From the NCBI RefSeq assembly GCF_030450055.1, contig NZ_CP118480.1:3223501-3287500 (forward strand): a stretch of DNA of 64,000 nucleotides, read 5' to 3'. Positions 44,914 through 52,591 of this stretch are shown piece after piece. The position numbers and the translations under genes are program-made. Position 1 is the stretch's first letter. Each line of letters begins with the position of its first letter. The notes under the pieces were generated by a model. It worked only from the letters and a program-made list of their open reading frames with translations. It was not told the origin of the DNA and made no database searches. Source of the DNA: Gallaecimonas kandeliae. GTDB lineage: Bacteria; Pseudomonadota; Gammaproteobacteria; Enterobacterales; Gallaecimonadaceae.

Positions 44914-45441
44914 TCAAATTGCCCAGCTCCGGATCAAGGCTATCTCGTTTTCTTCAATCCCCAAGGAGGCCAGGAAAGCCTTGTGCCCCTGGGGATCGCT
45001 TTGCTCGAAGCCCCGGTGCCAGGCCTGCATGTCGGCCTCGCTGAAACCCGCCTCCCGCAACAGCCTGCTCCAGCTGGCCTTGGAAAGGGGCCCGGGGCCC
45101 CGCAAGGCCGGATTGGCCAGCAGCTGCGCCAACAGGTGTTGCTGCTGGCGTAGGGCCTGGATCTCTTCGCTAAGCCCCAAGAGCCGCCGCTGCAAGAGCG
45201 CTGCCGCGTCCAAGGCGGGGCCGTCCGCCGCCAGCAGCGCCTGTATGGCCGCCAGGGACAGGCCCGCCTCCCGGTAGGCTCGGATGGCCTTGAGCCTTGC
45301 CAGTTGCGGCTCCCCGTAGAGGCGGTAGCCGCCGGGGCTGCGGCCCTGGGGCTCGAGCAGGCCCAGCGCCTCGTAATGCAGGAGTGAGCTGCGGGCCAGG
45401 CCACTCAGCCTGGCCAGGCGTCCCAGGGTCAGTGGCCTCAC
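44914..45441 (-). CDS. MerR-family transcriptional regulator
   Basis: The 175-residue protein begins with a MerR winged-helix domain (LTLGRLARLSGLARSSLLHYEALGLLEPQGRSPGGYRLY), a coiled-coil linker (QRRLLGLSEEIQALRQQQHLLAQLL), and a short C-terminal TipA-like domain (FSEADMQAWHRGFEQ). The ligand is unknown; there is no Cys pair for metals. The start is GTG 45441 overlapping the stop of the upstream gene (GTGA), so the two are translationally coupled. Confidence 0.88.
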   Translation of the reverse strand: MRPLTLGRLARLSGLARSSLLHYEALGLLEPQGRSPGGYRLYGEPQLARLKAIRAYREAGLSLAAIQALLAADGPALDAAALLQRRLLGLSEEIQALRQQQHLLAQLLANPALRGPGPLSKASWSRLLREAGFSEADMQAWHRGFEQSDPQGHKAFLASLGIEENEIALIRSWAI

Positions 45442-45824
45442 GGCAGCGGCGCCAGATCCGGGCCCAAGAAGGCGTGCCGGGCGTCCAGGCTCGCCAGCAA
45501 CTCAGCCGAGTAATGCTGGGCCAGCAGGCCCTTGGCGTCAGCCAGCAGCGCCGGGCTCCCGGCCAGGAAGGCCTCGAAGGACGGCGCCAGGGGCGCGGCC
45601 GCCACCAGCCGCACCAGGGCCATCGTCAACGTCAGGTGGAACTTGTCCGCCGCCCCCAGGCGTTCGGCAAAACCCTGGATGCCGGCGCAGACGGCGGCTT
45701 CGGCCTGCGCCTGTGGCAGGCGCCGCAGGTAAAGCCAGGCGAGACGCAGGTGGGCCCTGTGATCGAAGGCCTCCCCCGGCAGGGTGCCGGCCTCAAAGGC
45801 GGCCAGGAAGTCGTTATCGGTCAT
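45438..45824 (-). CDS. Conserved hypothetical protein coupled to a MerR gene
   Basis: The 128-residue protein has a motif like FDHRAHLRLAWLYLRRLP near its N-terminus and KFHLTLTMALVRLV in the middle, a pattern I associate with small conserved proteins of unknown function. ATG 45824 is favoured over an upstream ATG since the conserved part starts right after it. It is cotranscribed with the MerR gene. Confidence 0.72.
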   Translation of the reverse strand: MTDNDFLAAFEAGTLPGEAFDHRAHLRLAWLYLRRLPQAQAEAAVCAGIQGFAERLGAADKFHLTLTMALVRLVAAAPLAPSFEAFLAGSPALLADAKGLLAQHYSAELLASLDARHAFLGPDLAPLP

Positions 45825-45903
45825 CTTTGCGTCCCCAAAAGGCATTAAGGAAGGCATAGCCTAAAGGTGACGGTAGCCGTCAGGTCAAGGCCGCTATACC
45901 AAC

Positions 45904-45931
45904 AAAAAAGCCGCCTTGCGGCGGCCTTTTT
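45904..45931 (-). terminator. Terminator of the iron-uptake operon
   Basis: A6-GCCGCC-TTGC-GGCGGC-CTTTTT; in the minus direction it follows the outer-membrane protein gene by eleven bases. Confidence 0.87.
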
Positions 45932-45942
45932 CAGGGGAGGCA

Positions 45943-46635
45943 TCAGAACTCGTATTCGACCTGCCAGCGCAGGGTGGCGTCCTCGGTCTTCTTGTCCATG
46001 CCGAAGAGCACGCCCAGTTCCCACTTAACCTTGTTCTGCCCCAGCCTGTTGGCCCCCAGCAAGACGGGGCCCAGGGCCTGGGTGTCGTCGTCCGTGTAGT
46101 ATTCCAGGGCAGGCTCCAGGGCCTCGCTCAGGCGGTACTTGAGCTGGAAGGCGCCCTGGGTTTCCATTTCGCTCTCTTCCTCTTCACCACCAAAGGTCTT
46201 CTCGAACATGATGTTGGCGGTGGCCACGAAGTCGCCGAACTGCTTCTGCATCACGGGACCTGTCCTCAGTTCCCAGACGTCGTGCTCAAGGCTGCGCTCC
46301 AGCTCCACCAGCATGCCGAAATCGGCCCAGTATTCGCCCTGCTCGCTCAGCTGGAATTTGCTTTCCAGCTCGGCTTCCTTGATCTTCAAGTCGCCGCCGT
46401 CGTTTTCCTTTTGGGCGTTGAGGTAGCCCTCGACGAACCAGTGCGAGTTGACGCCGTAACCGCCGCCCATCTTCACTTCGTGGAAGGTGTCGCCGGTCAG
46501 GTTGTGGACGCCGCGCACCTCCACTTCTTTCTCACCCTGTTCGACATAGGGATCATAAACCCTGTCCACACCGGCAACGCTGCTGTTGGCGAAAATGACA
46601 GCCGCAAGCCCGGCCAAGAGGGAGACCTTCTTCAT
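45943..46635 (-). CDS. Putative outer-membrane beta-barrel protein
   Basis: The 230-residue product has a signal peptide (MKKVSLLAGLAAVIFANSSVAG), alternating hydrophobic strands, and a C-terminal aromatic-ending VEYEF, the assembly signal of barrels. It has acidic loops (GGEEEESEMETQ). Position just downstream of an FTR1 permease, 29 bp apart, suggests a role in iron passage or sensing, but that is inference. AGGAA precedes ATG 46635. Confidence 0.72.
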   Translation of the reverse strand: MKKVSLLAGLAAVIFANSSVAGVDRVYDPYVEQGEKEVEVRGVHNLTGDTFHEVKMGGGYGVNSHWFVEGYLNAQKENDGGDLKIKEAELESKFQLSEQGEYWADFGMLVELERSLEHDVWELRTGPVMQKQFGDFVATANIMFEKTFGGEEEESEMETQGAFQLKYRLSEALEPALEYYTDDDTQALGPVLLGANRLGQNKVKWELGVLFGMDKKTEDATLRWQVEYEF

Positions 46636-46664
46636 CTCTAAGTTCCTGAGTCAAAAAATGAATG

Positions 46665-47480
46665 TTAGGGAGTCGGTTTCTGCAGCCTGGGGCGCACCAG
46701 ATACATGCCGAAGGCGATGCTGGCCAGGGTCGCCAGGTAGGCGGCCAGTTGGACGGCGGTGGGGCGCTCCTGATAGCCGACCAGGATATGCATCAGCTGG
46801 CCCGGGACGGAGCGTTCCGACAGCAGGGCACTGCTGTTCCAGAGCGGGCGCTGTGAAGGCAGCCAGCCCACCTGGGCCAGGTAGCCGGCGGCGCTGGCCG
46901 CCATGCCGCTGGCCAGCAGCAAGATCATCCAGCTGGTGACGCTGAACAGCTTGTGGGTGGGGATCCGCAGCAGCCCGAAATAGATCAGCGCGCCCATGGC
47001 GGCGCCACCGGCCAGGCCCAGCAGGCCACCGCTCATCATCGACAAGGGGTCGCTGCCGCCGGCGGCGATGCCGTAAAGGAAGAGCACCACCTCGGCGCCT
47101 TCACGCAGCACCGCCAGGCCCACGGCCGTGGCGAGGACATAGAGGGGCAGTTGGCCACTGGCCACGTTGCTGCCCACCTGCTTGAGGTGCGAGACCAGTT
47201 CTTTGGCGTGGCGTGACATCCAGATGTTGTGCCAGGCCAGCATCAGCACCGCCGCCGACAGGATACCGGCGTTGAGCAGCTCCTGGCCTATGCCGTCGAA
47301 GGCCATGGCGATCTGCTCGGCGGCGGCGGCGACCAGGCAGGCCCCCAGTACACCGGCGAAGATGCCGCCCAGGATCCAGCGGGCGCGGTTCAACACCCCT
47401 TGGGTGGCGGCCAGCACTATGGTGATCACCAGTGCCGCTTCCAGCACTTCACGGAAGACGATGACGGCAGAACTGAACAT
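46665..47480 (-). CDS. FTR1-family iron permease
   Basis: The 271-residue inner-membrane protein has about seven hydrophobic segments and the two REXXE ferric sites of FTR1: REVLEA at residues 10-14 and REGAEVVLFLYG near 126. It is like EfeU. It imports iron, usually after oxidation or delivery by a periplasmic cupredoxin partner. The preceding gene, 12 bp away, encodes such a cupredoxin. Confidence 0.92.
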   Translation of the reverse strand: MFSSAVIVFREVLEAALVITIVLAATQGVLNRARWILGGIFAGVLGACLVAAAAEQIAMAFDGIGQELLNAGILSAAVLMLAWHNIWMSRHAKELVSHLKQVGSNVASGQLPLYVLATAVGLAVLREGAEVVLFLYGIAAGGSDPLSMMSGGLLGLAGGAAMGALIYFGLLRIPTHKLFSVTSWMILLLASGMAASAAGYLAQVGWLPSQRPLWNSSALLSERSVPGQLMHILVGYQERPTAVQLAAYLATLASIAFGMYLVRPRLQKPTP

Positions 47481-47492
47481 GGCGGCGTCCCC

Positions 47493-47822
47493 TTACTTGG
47501 CGACCAGGCGGCCCTGGGCGCTGTCCTGGTTGAACTCGCCGAAGAAGGGGTATTCGCCCGGCGCCAGGGGGCCGATGAATACCAAGGCCTTGCTGTTGCC
47601 CGGTATGACCTTTTCCCGGTTCAGCTCGTAGCTCTCGAATTCTTCAGGGGTGGCGTCCAGGTTGTGGACGATCAGCTTGACCTTCTGGCCGGCGGGCACC
47701 TGCAGCTCTGCAGGTTCGAACCTGTGATCCTTGATGGAGATCGAGAGTTCCGGCATGGCCGCGAAGGCCAGCGAAGACAGCAGGGACAGGCAAGAGGCCA
47801 GGAATATGGTGCGCACGGACAT
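47493..47822 (-). CDS. Periplasmic cupredoxin-like protein
   Basis: The 109-residue protein has a signal peptide (MSVRTIFLASCLSLLSSLAFA) and a cupredoxin-like fold (LSISIKDHRFEPAELQVPAGQ, VKLIVHNLDATPEEFESYEL). Copper ligands of the type 1 kind are not evident: there is no C-terminal Cys-His-Met set. It resembles the EfeO N-terminal domain, so it may bind iron or copper for the FTR1 permease. GGAG precedes ATG 47822. It heads the operon. An AAT-rich stretch with a partial Fur-like match lies upstream but is not convincing. Confidence 0.82.
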   Translation of the reverse strand: MSVRTIFLASCLSLLSSLAFAAMPELSISIKDHRFEPAELQVPAGQKVKLIVHNLDATPEEFESYELNREKVIPGNSKALVFIGPLAPGEYPFFGEFNQDSAQGRLVAK

Positions 47823-47951
47823 CGGCAGCTCCCATTGGAATGGTGGCGCCAATTGTATCTCAGTCGCAAATGCAATCAAGTCTCAATTAGAGATCTGTGA
47901 TGCACCAGGCAATGCCCCCGCTGTCAGCCTCCCTTGACAGGGGGCCCTGTC

Positions 47952-48632
47952 TCAATGCTGGGTCTTGCCCTGCTGCTCGGCCTGCTTGATGATCTGCCGG
48001 AACAGTTCCAACAGCTTCTGCTTGCGCTGTTCCCGCTGCGCCTTCATGTAGGCCGACTCGGGCGGCACCTGGATACCCGGCAGCAGTTCCTGGACCACCT
48101 GGTCACCAGATCCGGACCAGGGGTTGGTGGTGCGGCTGTCGTAGCTGGTCCTGAACTTGATGAACTTGTCCTTGGCCATGAACAGGTAGATGTCGGAGTA
48201 GTAGAGGACGCCTTTCTTGGAGGTCAGGGTCAGCGCCGCCTTGCGGCCCAGCAGGGCCCCAACCTTGAAGTCACTGCGCTTCTCCGGGGTGCGGGACTGG
48301 TAAAGGCCGTAACTGACGGCGCCGTCGATGTCCTTGACGGCGTTGTCCATTTCCCCTTCCAAGGCCTCGCTGCTGTTAGCCCAGCTGATGCGGTTGATGG
48401 GGTAGACATAGAGGCTGATGTTGTCCTCGGGGAAGTCCTTGTTGGCGTAGCGCAGCATCACCCCCAGTTCGGGCTGGTCGAAGACCTTCTTCTCGGTGAG
48501 CACGAAATCCTCGGTGGACTGGGGGGCCTTGAGGTCGTGGTCATAGTCGCTGGCACCAAGGGGCCGCTTGGGGGTGCCGGCGCAGGCGGCCAGCAGCAGG
48601 GACAGCAGGGCGATGGCGAGGGTCTTGTTCAT
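47952..48632 (-). CDS. Putative lipoprotein, unknown function
   Basis: The 226-residue product has a lipoprotein signal (MNKTLAIALLSLLLAACAGTP). The body is mixed alpha/beta with FVLTEKKVFDQPELGVMLRYANK; the C-terminus is a charged helix (MKAQREQRKQKLLELFRQII). I do not recognise the family. It overlaps the rimJ-like gene by four bases (ATGA), so they are translationally coupled. Confidence 0.75.
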   Translation of the reverse strand: MNKTLAIALLSLLLAACAGTPKRPLGASDYDHDLKAPQSTEDFVLTEKKVFDQPELGVMLRYANKDFPEDNISLYVYPINRISWANSSEALEGEMDNAVKDIDGAVSYGLYQSRTPEKRSDFKVGALLGRKAALTLTSKKGVLYYSDIYLFMAKDKFIKFRTSYDSRTTNPWSGSGDQVVQELLPGIQVPPESAYMKAQREQRKQKLLELFRQIIKQAEQQGKTQH

Positions 48633-49177
48633 GGCTCGTCCTTGTTATCGGTGTCCAGGTTGGCGGGGTTATGGAGGGCATTTAACACATGGTCTTCCCA
48701 GCGGCCGTTGATGCAGAGGTAACGGCGCGCCAGCCCTTCCCGCTCGAAACCGAGGCTTGCCAGCAGCGCCGCCGAGCGGCTGTTGCGGGGCAGGTGGTTG
48801 GCCATCACCCTGTTGAGTTTCAGCTCCTCGAAGGCGTGGCGGATGGCGTGCCTGGCCAGCATCTTCATACGCCCTGTTCCCTGGCGCTTTTGCGCGACCG
48901 AAAAACCCATATAGCAGGCCTGGAAAGGGCCCCGCACTATGTTGGTGAGGTTGCAGACCGCCACCAACTCCTTCGGCTCGCCGTCCAAGGCCAGGAAGTA
49001 GGCCGCCCTGCCCTCGCGCTGATCCTGCTCCCATTCCGCCAGCCGCGCAGCCCAGCTTTCCAGGCTGTGGTAGCCCGGTTCGCGCAGCGGCTCCCAGGGC
49101 TTGAGGTGCTCGGCGTTGTCGGCGTAATAGCGGGCCAGGCAGGGGGCGTCTTCTCTTGAGGCCAGTTTAATCAGCAT
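48629..49177 (-). CDS. rimJ: GNAT acetyltransferase, RimJ-like
   Basis: The 182-residue protein has the GNAT acetyl-CoA motif YMGFSVAQKRQGTGRMKMLARHAI and LNRVMANHLPRNSRSAALLASLGF, typical of RimJ/RimL N-terminal protein acetyltransferases. RimJ acetylates ribosomal protein S5; this gene may act on S5 or on another N-terminus. It is the middle gene of a three-gene operon: a small membrane protein lies 6 bp upstream and the lipoprotein overlaps downstream. Confidence 0.82.
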   Translation of the reverse strand: MLIKLASREDAPCLARYYADNAEHLKPWEPLREPGYHSLESWAARLAEWEQDQREGRAAYFLALDGEPKELVAVCNLTNIVRGPFQACYMGFSVAQKRQGTGRMKMLARHAIRHAFEELKLNRVMANHLPRNSRSAALLASLGFEREGLARRYLCINGRWEDHVLNALHNPANLDTDNKDEP

Positions 49178-49183
49178 AGAGGC

Positions 49184-49510
49184 CTAGCTGGCAAAAAGGC
49201 CGGACACCAGGACCGATGAACCAGAAAGCGTCACCAAGTAGACAACGGACAGGATCAACGCCTTGCCCCATTGCCATTGGAAAAAGTGCTTGGACAGCAG
49301 GAAGACCAGCAAGACTGACAGGGCAAGTACGGCCAGGGACAGCAGGGCCGGCAGCCCCAGTAAACCGATGGCGGCGTTGCCGAGGATCATCACTATGGCC
49401 GGGATCAACACCATCATGAAGACGGTCCCCAGATCCATGGCTTGCGGATCCTTTTCCAGGATGCGGACGGTGATGTAGATGGCAACGGCGGTAAGGAAGA
49501 TGGAGAGCAT
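49184..49510 (-). CDS. Small integral membrane protein
   Basis: The 108-residue protein has four hydrophobic segments (starting MLSIFLTAVAIYITVRILE, then two around LIPAIVMILGNAAIGLLGL, and a final LILSVVYLVTLSGSSVLV). I recognise no family. ATG 49510 has AAAAGGA upstream; a TTG 15 bases earlier lacks one. It is first in the operon with rimJ. The stretch 49511-49689 shows nothing further that I can name. Confidence 0.75.
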   Translation of the reverse strand: MLSIFLTAVAIYITVRILEKDPQAMDLGTVFMMVLIPAIVMILGNAAIGLLGLPALLSLAVLALSVLLVFLLSKHFFQWQWGKALILSVVYLVTLSGSSVLVSGLFAS

Positions 49511-49689
49511 AAAAATCCTTTTCAAACAAAGGCAATAGCCTTAAAGCTCCTTGGGTTGAAGGTTTTATATCCCGAATGGCTAATAGACACAACTTTGGCC
49601 GGCACCGGCCAAGGTCCAAGCGCTTTCCTGAGCCGCAGCGCCCTGCGAGTGCGCCTTGCAGAAGGCGCCACACCGCCTTGCCGCGCCCC

Positions 49690-50421
49690 TCAAAAGCCCC
49701 CGGCCACGTCGAGGAGGGAGCCGGTGACAAAAGAGGCTTCATCGGACAGCAGCCAGGCGATGGCATTGGCCACCTCTTCAGGGTCACCGCCCCGCCCCAG
49801 GGGTATACGGGACGCCAGCCTGTCCACCCGGCCCGGCTCACCTCCGTCGGCATGGATCTCGGTGTGGATAAGGCCGGGGCGCACGGCGTTGACGCGGATC
49901 CCCTTGGGGGCCAGCTCTTTAGCCAACCCCAACGTCAGGCTGTCCATGGCGCCTTTGGAGGCGGCGTAGTCCACATACTCGTTGGGCGCCCCCGTCCTGG
50001 CCGCGGCCGAAGAGACATTGTCGATGGCCCCGCCCGCCTCGAAGCGCCTGGCGGCTTCCCGGCTACAGAGGAAGCAACTGGTGACGTTGGTGGTAAGAAT
50101 GTGGTTGAAGCGCTCCAGGCTGATATCGACCAGGGGCGACTGGGTGGCAAGAATGCCGACATTGTTGACCAGGTGGGTAACGGGCCCCAGTTGCGCCTCG
50201 GCGGCCTCGAAGAGCCTTGTGACCTCTTCTTCCACCGACACGTCGGCAGCCAAGGCCATGGCCCGGCCTCCGGCGGCCCGGATCGCCGCCAAAACCTGCT
50301 CGGCATCCTGGCTGCGGCTGCGGTAGTTGATGCAGACCCCATAGCCCTTGGCCGCCAGCAGTTTGGCCGTTGCCGCCCCTATGCCGCGGCTGGCGCCTGT
50401 GATGATGACGTTCTTGTCCAT
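49690..50421 (-). CDS. Short-chain dehydrogenase/reductase
   Basis: The 243-residue protein is a classical SDR: N-terminal TGASRGIG cofactor motif, NNVG, catalytic Ser in NVSSAAA, Tyr and Lys in YVDYAASKG, and RPGLIHTEI. An Arg cluster after strand 2 (NYRSRS) suggests NADPH preference. The closest known roles are glucose or 3-ketoacyl reductases, but the substrate is unclear. AAAAGGAGAAGGCG precedes ATG 50421. Confidence 0.9.
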   Translation of the reverse strand: MDKNVIITGASRGIGAATAKLLAAKGYGVCINYRSRSQDAEQVLAAIRAAGGRAMALAADVSVEEEVTRLFEAAEAQLGPVTHLVNNVGILATQSPLVDISLERFNHILTTNVTSCFLCSREAARRFEAGGAIDNVSSAAARTGAPNEYVDYAASKGAMDSLTLGLAKELAPKGIRVNAVRPGLIHTEIHADGGEPGRVDRLASRIPLGRGGDPEEVANAIAWLLSDEASFVTGSLLDVAGGF

Positions 50422-50596
50422 CGCCTTCTCCTTTTAGATAGAGGAGGTTGTACCAATCTCGGCTGGTGATGTGAACACTTTGCCTTGAGTTGGGACATTC
50501 CGCTCCCTCGGGGCACAGGGATCGTCTTACCTCCACACCTCGGCACCGGAGACAATATGGAGTACTGACTTCAGCCTCATCTCTAACTTGATAGTT

Positions 50597-50770
50597 GCTT
50601 TATATGCCGGGTCCCGCCCCGGCGGGCGGCCTACTTTGTTTTACTCGGCCCATCCCTGGCCTCGCCTTTCGGGCCATCGTCACAGGCTCCGATGCTCAAT
50701 ATCGTTCCAGACGATATTGGCGCACAAAGTAGGCAAAGGCACCGCCCACGTTACGCTCAATCTTCGCTTA
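50597..50770. repeat. Dispersed hairpin repeat, copy 2, with an insert between the arms
   Basis: Relative to copy 1 this one is inverted. It starts CTTTATATGCCGGGTCCCGCCCCGGCGGGC, has arms CCTACTTTGT (50630-50639) and ACAAAGTAGG (50724-50733), and ends CAATCTTCGCTTA. Between the arms is an 84-base insert that contains a second hairpin AATATCGT-TCCAG-ACGATATT (50698-50718). The region 50422-50596 and 50771-50964 shows no gene I can support. Confidence 0.75.
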
Positions 50771-50964
50771 ATGGGCTCAAAGGCTCCACAAGCAAGACCT
50801 AGACCTTTCCAGCTTTAACAGACACTCATCACTAACCCGCCGACAAGGCAGGAAAACGGACCCAGTCGGGCAGCCTTAGCTCAACAAAATTAAACAAGTA
50901 GGCAATACTTGACCAACACGGCACGGCAAGGTAAATTCCCCACCCTCAAAGTTAAGTAGTTGTC

Positions 50965-51780
50965 ATGAAACTAAGGATTTTACTGTCGATTTTCGTTACT
51001 TTATTTGCGGGCCGCGCTGCTGCATCGGAGTTTGTAGTTTGTGAATTTTGTTCAAATTACAACCAATTCGAAATGCGAGCTATGACCGCCGTTGGTGACT
51101 ATGGTGGAACAGCTAAGGTGTTCAATCCATGGACTGGGCAGATCATGACATTCAAGGCTGTTGCGGAGCGAGAGCCAGGCTCACCCGTAATTTATAATAC
51201 GAGCCAAATACCCACTACCAATGAGGACTTGAAATTTGCGCAAAGTGCTGCAGCGGCATATTCAAGAGTCCATGATTTTTTCGACGCTAATAGGCAGGTC
51301 CCTTCTAGCATAGTTAGTAAGGGCTATGACCTAGTTGGCCATTCGAGCCTTTTAGTCGATGTGACGAATTACTACAATTCCTCTCAGACCCTAGGTTCCG
51401 CTTGGAGTGACTATACGTCAGCTATTGTGGGAATGGCAGGTAAACTAATTGGTGTGACAGCTGTTGTTGATTTGAGTTTTTCCGATGGCAGCATCGCAAC
51501 AATGGCTATAAGCGGTATCAATGCGGATGGAGACCTTCAATTTACTATTTTCAAGCTCATTGATAAAGATGGGAACATCATCCCTTTAAACAAAGATCAA
51601 TTTAACCAGCGTTCAAACGACACGTTTACATTCACCTCTGCTGATCGCTTGAATGACTTTCTTAACCTAGCTGCAAGATTTGGCATCACAGTAATAAGGG
51701 TAAGTGGCGGTACTCCAACAGGAACGACACAGATAACTGACTGCGACGCTGATGGCTGTTTTGTAAAAAAACCAAACTGA
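50965..51780 (+). CDS. AT-rich secreted protein, unknown function
   Basis: The 271-residue product has a signal peptide (MKLRILLSIFVTLFAGRAAA) then EFVVCEFCSNYNQFEM. The body has no membrane segment beyond a weak one near residues 155-170 (AIVGMAGKLIGVTAVVDLSF). It ends in a Cys/Asp-rich stretch (DCDADGCF). Base composition is much lower in GC than the chromosome around it. ATG 50965 follows AAGTTAAGTAGTTGTC; the ribosome site is weak. The small membrane protein gene follows after 3 bp. I do not recognise it. Confidence 0.72.
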   Translation: MKLRILLSIFVTLFAGRAAASEFVVCEFCSNYNQFEMRAMTAVGDYGGTAKVFNPWTGQIMTFKAVAEREPGSPVIYNTSQIPTTNEDLKFAQSAAAAYSRVHDFFDANRQVPSSIVSKGYDLVGHSSLLVDVTNYYNSSQTLGSAWSDYTSAIVGMAGKLIGVTAVVDLSFSDGSIATMAISGINADGDLQFTIFKLIDKDGNIIPLNKDQFNQRSNDTFTFTSADRLNDFLNLAARFGITVIRVSGGTPTGTTQITDCDADGCFVKKPN

Positions 51781-51783
51781 GCT

Positions 51784-51981
51784 ATGCCTATATCAGTAAA
51801 TCACATTACAATCGCTATATTGCTCGCCAGTATTGCGACAACCCTGTCCTTATACATTCTTAAGAGAAAGAGGGTAGCTTCTACCAGAAATATACTGTGG
51901 AACTTAGTTCTTTGTTTATTTGCTCCCCCCATTGGCTGGTTATATTTCATAGTCACGATTACAAAATCCTTTAGACGTTAA
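51784..51981 (+). CDS. Small two-segment membrane protein
   Basis: The 65-residue product has two hydrophobic segments, residues about 8-26 (TIAILLASIATTLSLYIL) and 38-60 (ILWNLVLCLFAPPIGWLYFIV), separated by a basic loop (KRKRVASTR) and ended by RR. It starts 3 bp after the upstream gene's stop, so they form a pair. It is AT-rich as well. The function is unknown; a membrane partner or immunity-type role is only speculation. Confidence 0.65.
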   Translation: MPISVNHITIAILLASIATTLSLYILKRKRVASTRNILWNLVLCLFAPPIGWLYFIVTITKSFRR

Positions 51982-52008
51982 GAACGTGTATTTATCTCAG
52001 TGAAATTC

Positions 52009-52030
52009 AAAGCCCTTCAGAGGGCTTTTT
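52009..52030 (+). terminator. Terminator of the AT-rich gene pair
   Basis: AAAGCCCT-TCAG-AGGGCTTTTT lies 27 bases past the stop of the small membrane protein. Confidence 0.85.
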
Positions 52031-52339
52031 CACGTAGAGTTCCAGAAGAAAAATAACAGAGCGGATGCCTCTTATTTTTCATGCTACAACGACAAAACAT
52101 TTACATAAATGCACACCTCTTCTGAATTAACATTTCTGTAAAAGCATCCGCTTTCTTTATTTTTACAACCACTTTGCGAACGAAAAAAATTAATCATTAC
52201 CTCTAAATAAAAAGTATCTCATAGCTTAAAATGGCACTCAGATCAGTCTTCAATGTAAAATATGAAGAGTGAAAAATTTAGGAAAGCCGGAGACTATGAT
52301 GACGCAGAATCCGACTAACAATCCCAAACTACAACGAAG

Positions 52340-52480
52340 CTGCCTTTGCTCCCCCCCTTAAAGCCGCTGAGGCGAAGGGACCGCGCAGCGGCGGTGTCCA
52401 GGGGGAATGGTTTTGAGTGGGCAGCCCTGCTGACGGTTGCCGAAACAAAAGGACTGCGCGTGCAGGGGCGCCCCCAGCTA
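52340..52480. repeat. GC-rich patch, possible repeat remnant
   Basis: The sequence changes from AT-rich to GC-rich at about 52340. CCGCTG (52364-52369) pairs with CAGCGG (52386-52391) around a 16-base loop, and similar G-rich stretches follow to 52480. There is no gene. The patch could be a degraded repeat or mobile-element end; no transposase is present. The rest of 52034-52591 (AT-rich, several A and T runs) holds nothing I can support, apart from a 21-codon ORF at 52296 that I regard as chance. Confidence 0.45.
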
Positions 52481-52591
52481 AAAAGACTATCCGGTAAAAA
52501 TCAACGTTAGATAAGAAGCCCCAACTAACCCAAGATCACCAGCCAGATAGGCACAACTTACTGCCTAAGCGCCGTTGCGAAAGCCAAGCCT

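Noticed and set aside
47823-47900. Fur box upstream of the cupredoxin gene
   Set aside because: A stretch with AAATGCAATCA and TCTCAATT looks similar but needs a gap to match the consensus; about half the positions agree, so it is not reported.
50588-50818. 76-codon frame over repeat copy 2
   Set aside because: It is encoded by the repeat and its insert, with no ribosome site or domain.
52296-52361. 21-codon ORF behind GGAG at the island edge
   Set aside because: The reading frame runs into the GC-rich patch; nothing suggests it is translated.
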